Below are positions 1 through 12,262 of a stretch of 64,000 nucleotides of DNA, piece after piece. The notes beneath the pieces were generated by a model. The model searched no databases. It was not told the DNA's origin and was given only the letters and a program-made list of their open reading frames with translations. The position numbers and the translations under genes are program-made. The DNA lies in assembly GCA_905182995.1 (NCBI GenBank), contig CAJJDP010000046.1:128488-192487 (forward strand), written 5' to 3'. Each line of letters starts with the position of its first letter. The first letter of the stretch is position 1. The stretch is from Paramecium octaurelia. Lineage: Eukaryota > Ciliophora > Oligohymenophorea > Peniculida > Parameciidae.

Positions 1-269
1 AAGGAATAAACCGATTAAACCAACGAATAGATCGAAAATTAAACATTTACATTTATTCGATAATATTTTTATATCTTAAGAATCAATTGATAAATATTTT
101 CAATTAAAGGAAAATATTGAGAAATGAGTCTTAATCTATATTGTAATTAAACATTAGATAGTGTTGACTATCAGTAGAAAGAATTTATTTAAATTAAATT
201 CCTATGACTTCTTAATTAAGATTAAAAATAATAATTAAAATTTATGGGGTGTTCTGTCACAAAAACTAA

Positions 270-455
270 AATAGTATAGAATCAAAATAAATCTACAACT
301 GATAAATTTGAATCATATTTGATAACTTAAAGCCTGGTGCAATCGCCGCCTGTATCACGAAGCAAATAATATTCGATTGAAAAGAACCCTATTATATAAA
401 GAAGAAAACTTAAGTCGTAACAAAAGACAAGGACTCCGTCAGGGGTGGACAAGTA
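270..455 (+). pseudogene. Mitochondrial-type SSU rRNA 3' fragment (NUMT-like)
   Basis: The stretch holds the universal small-subunit 3' core AAGTCGTAACAA (near 411-422). About 60 bases upstream is a block, GCCTGGTGCAATCGCCGCCT (near 333-352), that lines up with the bacterial region GCCTTGTACACACCGCCCGT. Before that, CTACAACTGATAAATTTGAA and AATCATATTTGATAAC fit the bacterial CTGCAACTC..GAA and GGAATCGCTAGTAATC blocks in the right order. The spacing suits a short helix 44 of a mitochondrial-type rRNA. The helix 45 region fits poorly. Only the 3' end is present and it sits in nuclear-type sequence, so a nuclear copy of mitochondrial DNA is inferred. Bases 1-269 are AT-rich and I see no gene; they may continue the same copy. 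Confidence 0.5.
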
Positions 456-480
456 CGATTTTTCTGTTTGACTTATATAA

Positions 481-859
481 TCAATATCTGTCCTCATCTA
501 TTAACTAATTTGATTTTATTTTAAATATATCAAATCCACATCTATGGTATTTTGATATTTTCTTATTGAGAAGTTTCTAAATCACAATCATAAATTCCTG
601 AATTAATTCCTTGGAGATGTTTTAAATTTTAAGCTTAAAGCACTAATATCTAAAAACATAAATATCAAATATAAAGTGTTAAATTAATCCACCAAGTAGG
701 CAATTATGTGATTTATTAAAAAGAATTCACATTGCTCTTAAATTTGATTAATATCGTTTTATAAAATTAGTCCTCAAATTTATATTTTTCAGGAAGTTTA
801 ATGTAATTTTTTCATAGCCAAAGTTGAGTCATTAATTTATCATTATAACTTTTTGAAAT
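481..859. other. AT-rich spacer, nothing recognised
   Basis: No reading frame with gene-like codon content and no RNA gene is visible here. Confidence 0.4.
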
Positions 860-1410
860 AACGATTTTGATTTAGTTTTGGATGAAGAATATGCTGAATA
901 AAAACAAATGTTCAAATTATATATAGATTTTATACCCATATATTGGATATAATTTTTCATACAAGATTGTATTGATAAGTGTACAGACAATGATGTCTTA
1001 AATTGAGTAAATCAAATGTCAACATATTGAATTGGGCAAAAATTTGCTAAAAAATAAAGAAAATTGTATATATAATTTTGGTCATCAAATTTTATAATAA
1101 ATAGAAGAAATATTACCAAAGAAATAAAAAATTATAATAATTTTAATCAATTTAGAATAGTACTTTGATTTATGATGGCAATTCAATTGGATGTGATAAA
1201 AATTGAATCCTTATTAAAAATGGTAGTAATAAATAAGATACAATTTTTTACAGTTAGACTAAAGTCATTTTGCTAACAATATTAATCTGATTGCATTTAA
1301 CTCCTAACTTTATTTAATTTATAAAGGTGAACTAAATATTGGAACAATTTGTTAAGACAGAATTAATGAAGGGGGAAGTAAATGAATATTATCATGAATT
1401 TAATTAGAAT
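860..1410 (+). pseudogene. Probable decayed protein gene
   Basis: Pieces of gene-like sequence appear in more than one + frame, interrupted by TGA codons. One piece reads DEEYAEQKQMFKLYIDF, and another reads LIYDGNSIGCDKN. TAA/TAG in these pieces fall at plausible Gln positions. No single frame carries through and no intron set joins them. I do not recognise the family. A decayed host gene is the simplest reading; chance open segments in AT-rich DNA are the alternative. Confidence 0.3.
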
Positions 1411-1514
1411 AATTTTTAATTAAAAAATCATCAAGAATTGAAAGAGATATATATATATATATTATTATATTATTTTCTATTCTTATTAATGTCTAAATAA
1501 TTAAACTATAAATT

Positions 1515-2954
1515 TCAATGACTTATTGAGTATTACAAATTAAGTAATTGTTATTAAGTATAATGCAGGTTTGTAATAACTTCATTTTTCTCAATAATTG
1601 CATTTGATAATTATCTTTGCAAAATAGCACTATTAGTTATGTGTGAATTTATTGCTTATACTAATCCATCATTTTCACTTTTTAAATTATAATATTTTTT
1701 AACTAAATTCTTATAATTAACTCTTAATGTCTCTGAGTCATTTGTCTTATCCAAGATAAAAGTGTTTTATTCCAATAATCTCATGTTTTCATCTCCATAT
1801 TCTGATAATTTATTTAGCAATCTTTATTGTTCCAACTCTTTTTTTTTGAATTCATTATTAACATTTGATAATTCGTCTAACTATTTTTATAATTATTTAA
1901 TTCTATCAATATAGTCATTCCTTTCCTTGTCTAAAATATTTTATTATAACTTAAATGAAGAATCCAATTACTATATTTATTATTTTTAGTACTTCAACTC
2001 TTCCCCTAATTTTTAGTTTTCCTAAACCAGTTATTAGCACAATCTATTTTTTTATTGGAATAGAGTATCAATATCTACTAATTCTTATTCCAATTTTTAA
2101 TATCTTATTAATTTTCCATTTAAAATCTCAATTTCTAATTCTTGTTTTAAATTAAGCTCTTGCTATTGACTTAATTTCTTTGATTTAATCTCACACTCAT
2201 TCGTTAGGTCTTCTATTTTTTTTTTGTATGAATCTGAGATAGAATTCTGTGTTTCAATTTCTCTTCTGTATTATTTCTGAACGACATAGACTTCATCATC
2301 AATTTTTTTTTGGTTAATAAGTTCAAAATGTTTTGCTTGACTGTCAATATCGAATTAATGTTTATCTTTTAAAGAGTTTAATAGAGAATATAGTCCTTCA
2401 TTTTAAATTAGTAGTTCAGAAGCATTGAGTTTTAAATTATCTAATTCCTTTTAGCAATCAAGATATTTTTATTAAACTTCTTAGTAATTTTTTTTGAGTG
2501 TGTTATTCTCATTATTTAATTATTTGTTTTGTTTATCTAATTAATCACAGAATTGCTTCGTTTCATATTATTCTTACTCTTTGAAAACATTGCTTTGCAT
2601 CTTCTGAACTTAATATTGTAATTCTTAATACTTCTTTTTAATCATCTCGCTGTCATTGTATTGCATCTATAAATCATATTACAATTAATCTATGATGTTA
2701 AGCAAGAAGCGTATTTCACCTTGAGGGTCTTTGATTTATAAATCTTCTTTATCAAAGGGATAATGTTCTAAGGATGATGAAACATTAGCAGGAGATTGAT
2801 AAATGACAGGCGATTGATGATGATATTTATGAAACCTAGGACTTGTGCTAATCTTATAGCTGCATTCCTAGGAGGAATTTAATAGATCATTCTCATACAT
2901 TCCTTTCTTATTACCATATTTTTGAAGCTTTTCAATTAGCTAGGATTCACTCAT
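1515..2954 (-). CDS. Coiled-coil protein of unknown function
   Basis: An intronless frame of 479 codons starts at the ATG at 2954 and ends with TGA at 1515-1517. The first ~60 residues (MSESQLIEKLQKYGNKKG...) are followed by a Ser/Pro-rich linker and then, from about residue 85 to the end, an almost continuous E/K/Q/L heptad-like pattern typical of a long coiled coil. There is no signal peptide, membrane segment or catalytic motif. TAA/TAG supply many of the Gln codons. Such proteins are often structural or cytoskeletal, but nothing in the sequence assigns a role. The next gene upstream (MORN protein) is on the same strand, 75 bp away. Confidence 0.8.
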
Positions 2955-3029
2955 GTCAGTTAATAATATAATTAAAGAGGTGAGTAAATTAAAAATGAAT
3001 GTAGAATAACGAAATAATAGAAAAGAAGT

Positions 3030-4141
<1,112 letters not shown>

Positions 4142-4194
4142 TTAATTATTATATTTATAATATATCATCACAGAGGTATTTTATCAATATTACA

Positions 4195-5152
4195 ATGGGA
4201 CAAGAATGTTAGAAATGCTAAATGAGATCAGAGGGAGTTCAGAGTGAAATTAATAAAAAGGAAGAAATTAGTTCTGATTCTGATCCAGAATATGAAGAAG
4301 AAGATGAAAAACAGCCTTGTAATAATCACCTTTTAATTAGAAAAACCACCTTCAATGGATAGCAAATCCAACTCATCCACTTTTTTTAAGGAGTAATACA
4401 TTTCCCAAGAATCAAAACAGGAGTAAGTTGAAAGTTATTAGAATCAACTTAAATTTGAAGGCGGTGGGATATATACTGGAACGATTTCCAACAATAAAGC
4501 AAATGGATTTGGCAGATTAATTATGCCCAACGGCGATATCTATGAGGGCAGTTTCGTTAACAATTATTTAGAAGGAGATGGAAAATGTATATATGCAAGA
4601 GGGCCTGTCTACACTGGGTAATTCAAGTAAGGAAAATCAAATGGAATTGGTAAAGAAGTATGGCCAGATGGTTCTGTTTATGAGGGAGATTTCTAAAATG
4701 GAAAAAAGAATGGAAAAGGAATTTATAAGTGGAGTTAGCAAAGTACATATAATGGAGAATGGATGGACAATATGATTAATGGAATTGGCAAATACGAATG
4801 GCCAGACGGTAGGGTAATTTATTAATTATTCAGAACATAGTCTTATTACGGTTAATGGGTTAGAAACTAAATGCACGGCAGAGGATTCTATAGATGGATT
4901 GATGGTAAATATTATGATGGCGAATATGAAGCTGATAAAAAGTCTGGATTTGGTATCTTTAATTGGCCTGATGGAAAATAATACTAAGGTTATTGGTTAG
5001 ATGGAAAGTAACATGGAAAAGGACTTATGATAAATAAAGAAGGAAAGAAGAAATTTGGAGAATGGCAAAATGGTAAATTAATAAGTTGTTCTGATGAATC
5101 TAATTTATAAATAATCCCAGATGGTTGGTTTCTGAACACTTTTAATTAATGA
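4195..5152 (+). CDS. MORN-repeat protein, N-myristoylation-type start (second of pair)
   Basis: 302 residues with introns at 4319-4340 (22 nt) and 4814-4840 (27 nt). It begins MGQECQKC, again Gly2 plus Cys, then an acidic linker (SDPEYEEEDE). Residues ~75-285 contain about eight MORN units such as IYTGTISNNKANGFGR and YYGQWVRNQMHGRGF. The second intron is a multiple of three and lacks TGA, so it could be retained, but its removal restores a perfect MORN spacing (WPDGR-SYYGQW). The divergent neighbour on the minus strand encodes a protein of the same design, suggesting an old inverted duplication or co-regulated partners. Confidence 0.9.
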
Positions 5153-5558
5153 TTATATTATCTTACTTGTATGTATTTTCTTGTTAATATTTTAAAATCA
5201 TTAAATTAGACAATAACTTAGATAAATACTAATTTAACTCCTATAAACAATTTAATTTACTTTATATTTTCTGTAAAATTAATCATTTGATAAATTTTTT
5301 CTATTATTTACACCCTACATAAATATTCAACTACCTAATTACTAACATTTTCCAGTTTGAAAACTTAGATTATTAAGTTATGCATATTGTAATTTAATTA
5401 TCTAATAGATATATAGGAAACTAGAAAAATATCTAAAAAAAAATTATAATATTATGTAAGATTCTTAATCCTTAAATATTTAATCCTTCTACTTAGAGAA
5501 TAGATAGCAAATTAAATATTATATTAATAATTATATTAAAAGAAAACACAAACATAAG
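5153..5558. other. AT-rich spacer
   Basis: No supported gene. Poly-A/T runs and TGA in every frame. Confidence 0.4.
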
Positions 5559-6017
5559 TCAGCATTCATTAGTTTTAGTTTTTAGAAGAAGAACATACTT
5601 AATTTTCATCAAAGATCTTTCCAACTCATCTATCATGACTTTCATATTCTAACATTATTATAATTTTTTAAGTGCTTCTTATTTGGACCTTGTGTTTTCG
5701 ATAATTCTTTAAAATATTTCTTTATATAAATTTTTAATTGTTTTGTTTTTAATTTTCTTATTCTTTTTGATTTTATTCCTTCTTTAAGGAATTATAGAAT
5801 CAATTGAAATTTGATTACAATCCTGAACTTCTAAAGGTTATTCAATCTATTATATCTAATTATGAAAATCTATATAGTTTAATTCTTTTTCGTGTTTAAT
5901 CTTATAGGTTTAACGACCAAACTGTATTGGAGAAGATGAAATATCAAAGAGTTCATTTTCATTCCTTGATTAATAAAGCCAATCCTCTTCTGTAGATTAA
6001 TATTGATCAAGATTCAT
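5559..6017 (-). CDS. Small hypothetical protein with basic C-terminal helix
   Basis: An open frame of 152 codons runs from ATG at 6017 to TGA at 5559-5561. It begins MNLDQYQSTEEDWLYQSRNE, is polar and acidic in the first third, then has a very basic stretch (RRNKIKKNKKIKNK) and an amphipathic end. No domain recognised and no intron needed. The codon pattern (TAA/TAG at Gln-rich spots) looks coding, but a frame this long could occur by chance in about one in ten tries, so the call is tentative. Confidence 0.45.
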
Positions 6018-7020
6018 AATTAGTTATTCTAAATTATATTTATTAGCTTCATTTTTTGGTTTTATATTACTGCATAATACGTAATATTTCGGTTGAATTG
6101 ATATTAATTTAAAATAATGCTAAGAGATTAATCCATAATGAAACAAAGAATAGTTTTAGCAATCAATTTGTAAACACACTATCTATATGAAATGAACTCC
6201 CATTATAAATACAATCTAATGAAATTCATAAGGTGCTGAAGACAATAAATCTAAGTAATTAAGCTAATAAGCCCTTTGAGTAAATATGATATAAAAAATT
6301 GTCATAAATTATGATATATAACTTTTATTAATGTTGGATTAATATTTCTAATTTAGTAAGTATTCTATTATATAAATTTATATTGTTACCGATAAAAGCG
6401 GGAAATTTTCCTAGATATGTAAAGTTTTATATATTTATATCAATTTATTGAAGATATTTAATAGATAAGTATCAAAATTTTGTCTTTATTTTATATATTT
6501 ATCTTTTTTAAGAAAAGAAAGAAATATTTACTTTGAAATATAAATAAAATTGATAATTGCTATCTATTAAGGAATATTATGAAGATTAAGAAGACTATTA
6601 TGTTAAGTGGCAATCAAGAATATTTGTTCGCTTAATTCATTCTTTTATTTAGCAATTCTCAATTTGATAAATTCTAATCCTATTACATCTATGATTGAAA
6701 TAGCAGATTAAGTTTCAGATTAAAAGATATGTTATTTTTTATTCAATCTCTAGTACATTCATTTTATCCATGTTTGACTTCCAATATATCTGATCAGAAT
6801 TCATTTCATATGTATTTTGAAATAATAATGATATAACAATGAATTCTATCCTCTATCTAAGCATTCGGGATGAGAATTAGAATTCAGTTGGAATTAATGC
6901 CTGAACTCATATAATTTTGAATTATATTTTCTTATAATATGAAATATGAATTATTTGATGATTTTAATGCAACTATTAATTAAACAACGTGCACATTATT
7001 GATATTAATTAATTTAATAA
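6018..7020. other. AT-rich spacer with possible gene remnants
   Basis: Around 6580-6830 the + strand has short coding-looking pieces in two frames (for example EYYEDQEDYYVKWQSRIFVR) cut by TGA. They may be remnants of a gene. Nothing else is supported. Confidence 0.3.
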
Positions 7021-7300
7021 ATGTCTGAAAAAGCTTAACTCGCCAAGGATGCAATAAAGAGAAGACAAGGTGGAGGCAAGAGTCGTAAGATATTTGTGTT
7101 TACATGATTTAGCATCAAAAACAACAGAAAATGGAGGACAATCAGGATTAAATTTCTATTCTGGAGATGTCTCATCCCTAAAAGTTCAACCAAACACCGT
7201 ACTTATAATTAGTCTTGTATATTTGGGAATCGTTGTGCTCTTACACATATTCAGCAAACTTAGATCAGGAGGAGCAGAAACTGCCCCTGAAGGACAATGA
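7021..7300 (+). CDS. SEC61B: Sec61 beta subunit of the ER translocon
   Basis: 83 residues with a 28 nt intron at 7085-7112 that contains an in-frame TGA, so splicing is required. The N-terminal part carries a GGG motif (RRQGGGKSPSKTT). It is followed by the family's linker (LNFYSGDVSSLKVQPNTVLI) and one C-terminal membrane segment (residues ~53-71), then a short polar tail. This is the length and layout of Sec61 beta, a tail-anchored component of the Sec61 protein channel in the ER. It stands alone in a ~1.5 kb region otherwise without clear genes. Confidence 0.92.
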
Positions 7301-7892
7301 TTCATATTATATTATATAAATATCTACGCATGTTTTGTTTTACAGGTCTTGATCGCATGATCATAGGTATTTGGAAATTAAAATCATAATGCAAATACCA
7401 AATTGATAGTTTTGAGCTAAGGTCTTAAAATTAAATGGATCATCTTCTGAATATCAAATTGAAAAAAGTACATTAAAAGCAAATGCATAATTTTTAATTA
7501 GGATATATGGCTCCAAAAAGGTATAATAATTCAATCCTTATGTAATATATATATACTTACAAAATATATAAGCTTTAGATTGAGATAACACATAAAATAA
7601 TCAATATATATCCTTTAATTTTATAAAAGATAGATGAATTTGAATGCAATAATTTTATTCTTATCTTTATATAATTTATCAATTTGGACAATTTGGACAA
7701 TAAATAGAATAGTGATAATGTATATGTTATTTCAATTATGAGACATTCTCTGATTTGATTTATTGAGTTTTTAATTGAAAAAAGTATAGATTAAGGTTGT
7801 TATGGAGTGAATTCTGAGTTGGAGATGAGGGTGTTGTTGAATTTTCTTCAATCAGAATACAGATCAATATAAATTAAAAATTAAAATAAAAA
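7301..7892. other. Spacer, nothing recognised
   Basis: AT-rich sequence without a supported frame; a short direct repeat of TTTGGACAA lies near 7682-7699. Confidence 0.4.
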
Positions 7893-8112
7893 ATGCATTT
7901 GAGGTATTATTTGAATGAGGAAGGAAAAAGAGTTTACACTTTAAAAAACACACTTGATGATGGTTCCTATACATTTAATGCTCATCCTGGTATAGATTAG
8001 AATTAATTGAATAGCGAGATTCAGTCCTGATGATGTAAACTAGAAATATCGTGTTGAATTAAAGAAGAGATTTGGTTTATTACCAACTTAAGGTGAACCT
8101 CATTAATTTTGA
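7893..8112 (+). CDS. NOP10: Nop10, box H/ACA snoRNP protein
   Basis: 64 residues after removing a 25 nt intron (7990-8014). It starts MHLRYYLNEEGKRVYTLK and includes the family core HPARFSPDD, with the C-terminal helix KYRVELKKRFGLLPTQ. Length and motif order match eukaryotic Nop10, which with dyskerin, Nhp2 and Gar1 forms the pseudouridylation complex acting on rRNA and snRNA. As in other eukaryotic Nop10 there is no zinc-binding Cys set. The gene is closely followed (43 bp) by an unknown gene on the same strand. Confidence 0.93.
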
Positions 8113-8155
8113 AATGTTAATGATTATAAATTTATATTTTATGTAATATCAATTT

Positions 8156-8653
8156 ATGAATGTACGATCAGGGAGAATGAGTATGGAAGATGGTGTAGAT
8201 ATTTTTAGTTAAAAACTAAAACAATATTTTAATATAATTCGTTTAAATATGTCTTCAAATATAGAGCTAGTTCCATTTTATTCCTCATTACTTCGTACAA
8301 TTTAAAGCATGTACCAATAGAAATTGATTACAGCAGAGGAAAGAAGTGAATTGAAGAATTTTGTTGTTTCTCATGATTCGAAAGATTTAGGGCAATTATT
8401 TAAATCTTACGAGAAAGGATAGTTGGAGTAATTTATTTTAGAAAATTACATAAATCCAAGAAATAATGAGTAATAGATGGAAGATGAGGATGATTCATGT
8501 TATTCTATATCTGAAATTGAATGTTAAAAAAGTACATTAAGTTGCACTCCTAATTAATTTGTATGGTAATTGAAACAATCCAAATAAACTAAGTAAGAAA
8601 AGGAAGGTCATCGAAAAAGATCGAATTCATTTACCACATTCAAATAGTTATGA
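8156..8653 (+). CDS. Hypothetical protein, 165 residues
   Basis: An intronless frame from ATG 8156 to TGA 8651-8653. It starts MNVRSGRMSMEDGVDIFSQK. The first ~95 residues are predicted mostly helical (LLRTIQSMYQQKLITAEERS), followed by an acidic patch (QQMEDEDDS), a Ser/Cys segment and a basic tail (KEGHRKRSNS). No signal peptide, membrane segment or known domain. Frame length and codon use support a real gene. It ends 153 bp from the convergent SERINC gene. Confidence 0.7.
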
Positions 8654-8806
8654 CAATAGAAAGATGGACAAATTTTGAGTTTATTTGTATATACAACCTA
8701 TATTCATATATTCAAATAAAAAACAAATAAAAACAAAGTCGGATATTAATATTTATTATAAATATTTTATTAACTTAGTACTTTGCAATCCCACTATTAT
8801 AATAAG

Positions 8807-10164
8807 TCAATTAAATCTATTTGGCAGAACTCTTGGAGCAATCAAAGTCCAAAAGTAAAGTCCAGAACAAATCCAGCTCGACCCTATTTTCACATTGTAA
8901 CTGAGTTGACTAGGCATATAAAGTTCAAAAGTGCCTACCCTGATGCTTGGACTGCCCCAATTTGTAATCATCATAGCCATATACATTGAACAAAAGGTCA
9001 TGACAATATGAAACACAATATATTGATTGGTAGAGTAAGGCTGTAATTCAATTTATTCAATTAAGGCTTTGGCTTCATTCATTTGTTGAGTAGAAGTCAT
9101 TTCGATTTCAATTTATTGATTTGAATTTTAATTTGATCTCTTCTTCTCATTCGATTTATCTAAAATTGCTAATGCTTGTTTGCTTTGTTCCTATGTAGCA
9201 AATATGATGTAAATCAAAGCAATAAAGTTTAAGATTCCATTAACAAACATCTAGACCTTCATGTTCTTTTCCGAATCATAGAATATATTGATATCAGCAT
9301 TTGGATAACTGGATAATGCACTAAAAGTCTAGTAAGTTATATAACAAGAGATACACCCTGTTGCAAGTAGAGATCCAGAAGGATTGAATCCGAATAATTA
9401 AACTACTGTTAATAAGATGATTATTGCAATATTTATTAGGTTGATGATGTAATTATGATCGAACCAAATAAAGTTGTAGATATTTAGTATTAATGCTAAT
9501 GTAAATGTTAATGAAGCTGCTGCTACCAAAGCTGATCCCATTCCTTCAATTCCGTCATCATACATTCTTGCCCACTTCTCAGCCCAAAGGTAGAAAATAT
9601 CAATGTAGATAATTATTTAGAAGAGCTGATATATCCCTGAAGCAACGATACTAATGTCTACAAAGACTTCAAAGAATCGGTTTGGCATATAGAGTGTTCC
9701 ATAAAAAAACACTGCTATGAATCTATTTATCATATAAATCATGTTTACATCAATTTCAGCAACCATAATCCATCGTTTATCATTTTAGCCAACCATCCTT
9801 TTTAACACATAAACAATAGTATTATGATATAAAATATTGTTAGAACAAAACTCATCCTATAGATGCCTGATATTCCCAAACATAGATTCGAAATTCCTTC
9901 TGGACATCCAAAATACTGTAGATAATTGATATAAAAATCTTAAATGTAGTACAAAGCAATCACAGTAAATGCCATGATTAAATAGTTTAAGAGTATGTAA
10001 GCTAATTTTATTTGCTCTTTTAGGGTTGTCTCAGCAAAGTACTTACAGCAGCAACAAGCAAGATTACAGATTTGTGTTCCTGCACAACACACAGCCTCAC
10101 ATGCAACAGTAAGACACATTACAATAATTATAATAAATAATTTTTCATATTCAATTCTATTCAT
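8807..10164 (-). CDS. SERINC / TMS1-TDE1 family membrane protein
   Basis: 443 residues with one 26 nt intron (9723-9748). Around ten hydrophobic segments span the protein. Family marks are the N-terminal Cys cluster (CCAGTQICNLACCCCKYF), the central block MPNRFFEVFVDISIVASGIY, and the C-terminal signature MMITNWGSPS followed by the end KIGSSWICSGLYFWTL-APRVLPNRFN. SERINC proteins are multi-pass membrane proteins of the plasma membrane and endomembranes, linked to lipid organisation. Length fits the family (430-490). The start is the first ATG that keeps the Cys cluster within the first helix region. Confidence 0.9.
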
Positions 10165-10297
10165 ATATAAGAGTACATTGTAAATATCATAATTCTATAT
10201 CTATGATTAGTATTCAAAATATAATATAGGTATTGAATGCTTATTTAAATAACGATAAAATACTTTTATTATATATACATTTTTAATACACAATAAT

Positions 10298-11266
10298 TCA
10301 GAAAAATATAAGATACAACCCAAATGCTACTATTATTGGTATTAGAATATGTCTTAACTCAATTTTTGGTTTTTCTACCTATTGATTTTATTTAGTTTAT
10401 TCTTATTCTTGTTATGATCGTTAAGGAGAGGCAGCTATTTTATTGGGGGAGGTCGTATTTGATTCAGTTTTAATATCTGAACCTCTCCTTTTTGGTGTAG
10501 GTGATTGCTAAATGACTTTCTCATCAGTGTTTTCTAATTGAGATGCAAATTGTTATTCTTATTGTCTGCTCATTTTAATACCATATTGCTATTGTGATAA
10601 ATGGAAAATACCGTGTTTAATGGGTTGATTTTGTTGGTGTTGATTAAGCGTAGCACATTATAGGATATGGAATTGACGATTCCATCAATTTAATCTTTGT
10701 CGTGATTGGAAATCTCATAAAACTTGGCATCTAAAGAATCAGCAAGATTTCTGCCTTATGATGTTTGTACTTGTCTAATTTGTTAAATTACACTTTACCT
10801 TTGATCTTCTAGATCTTTATTTGTTGCTACAATAACGATTTGAATCTTATCAGAGGAGACTTATTTAAGAATGCTTATCCAATTTTCTAAGGATTTGAAT
10901 GAGGCTTCACTATTTATTTTGTAGAAAACGATAGCAGCAGCTGCACTAATTGATTATATAAGGATGAATAATTACTTTTAACAAAATGTTTTCTATATTG
11001 CCATAAATTGAGAGCTTCCAGACTAATTAAATAGTAAAAGTTACAGTATCCCATAATTGATTTTGAACAACAACGCCATCGTTGAATTCGATAGATTTGC
11101 TTTCAAATTCCAAACCGATTGTAGGCTCATACTCCTAAATGAATTTGCCCTTCACATATTAAGACAAGAAGCAAGATTTGCCAACTCCTAAGAATAATAG
11201 ATAACTGCAACCTGTGTCTCCAATCAATACAAATTTAAAGAGATATTAATAATCTTCAAAATTCAT
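10298..11266 (-). CDS. Rab/Ras-like small GTPase with C-terminal membrane tail
   Basis: 281 residues; five introns at 11188-11211, 11023-11044, 10946-10975, 10775-10798 and 10589-10611. The G domain shows GDTGVGKSCF (G1), EYEPTIG (G2 region), LWDTSGSS (G3; WDTAGQE is usual, here Gly-Gln-Glu is lost), and ATNKDLEDQ (G4; usually GNKxD). The domain ends near residue 175. A polar Ser/Gln/Glu linker follows, and the last ~18 residues are hydrophobic (ILIPIIVAFGLYLIFF). There is no C-terminal prenylation cysteine, so a tail-anchored GTPase is inferred. G3 changes suggest altered hydrolysis. Divergent from the stomatin-like gene, 40 bp away. Confidence 0.85.
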
Positions 11267-11306
11267 AATTTTAATAATAGTAATATATTAAGTGATTCAT
11301 TACTAA

Positions 11307-12250
11307 ATGCAATTAGCTAAAAGTAATTGAGTTATAATAAGTTTCCACAGTTCATCCGGATGCAATCGAAAAAGAGAAAATCAATCCTTATTCAAACCAG
11401 GGAAGCGAATAATAAAGATATCCGAGGGAGTAGTTAGTTGAAAATGAAAAAAACTTGAATTTAGGAGGATCTTATCAAAATTATATCTATAATTGTGGAG
11501 AATGTTGTGGAAATTGCTCAGCAATTTGTCCATGCAATCCCTTTGTAGAATATCCATACAAAAAGATAGAACAAGGTTATGTAGGAGTGTACTTAAGATT
11601 CGGAAAGTATGTGAAAACAAGTATTGGAATAGAACATATCTTAGTGCCTCCAGGTTTATAGTATTTTAATCCATGCACTGATAAATTGATCAAAATTGAT
11701 TGTAGAACTTAGATGATAGACTGTGAGAAACAATAGGTGATTACAAAAGACAACATCCTCTTATAAGTGGATGCATCTGTATATTACAGAGTATTGGAAC
11801 CAAAGAAGGCTATATTTTATATTTATGATATGCAAATGGCTGTTGCTTAAATCACATTGGCATCAATAAAATGTGTAATTGGTGCATATACCTTACAGGA
11901 TGTATTGGAAAAAAGAACTGAAATTTAAGATTATATTTAACAGTTTGTTGATGATCATGTAGATGATTGGGGAATAGATATTGAATTAATGATGATTAAA
12001 GATATTTAAATAGATGATAGAATTAAATCTGCATTAGCATAAGCAGCAACTGAACTTAGGTATGGACATTCCTTAAATTTCAAGGGCTGCATAAGCCAAA
12101 ATTTTAATCGCTGAATCTAATGTTTAGTCTGCCAAATTGATGAAAGAAGCTGCTGAACTCCTAAGTGCTAAAGCAGCTATGCAAATTAGATACTTAGATG
12201 TTATTAATAAAATAGGTTGTGAACAACAGACAAAAGTTATGATAATATGA
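11307..12250 (+). CDS. Stomatin/prohibitin-family (SPFH) protein
   Basis: Introns at 11323-11350 (28 nt, CAG) and ~12060-12084 (25 nt, AAG acceptor) give about 297 residues. After a polar start there is a Cys-rich stretch (NCGECCGNCSAICPCNPF) in the place of the usual membrane hairpin. It could carry palmitates. The SPFH domain follows: EQGYVGVYLRFGKYV, then CEKQQVITKDNILLQVDASV and VIGAYTLQDVLEKR. The alanine-rich helix AQAKILIAESNVQSAKLMKE closes the protein. Such proteins scaffold membrane microdomains. The second intron is placed by frame, as it restores the conserved helix. The 3' end is 12 bp from the convergent LepA gene. Confidence 0.85.
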
Positions 12251-12262
12251 TACAACAATAAT

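Noticed and set aside
8944-8972. GTA...TAG pair near the end of the SERINC gene
   Set aside because: Removing it shifts the conserved C-terminus out of frame, so it is coding sequence.
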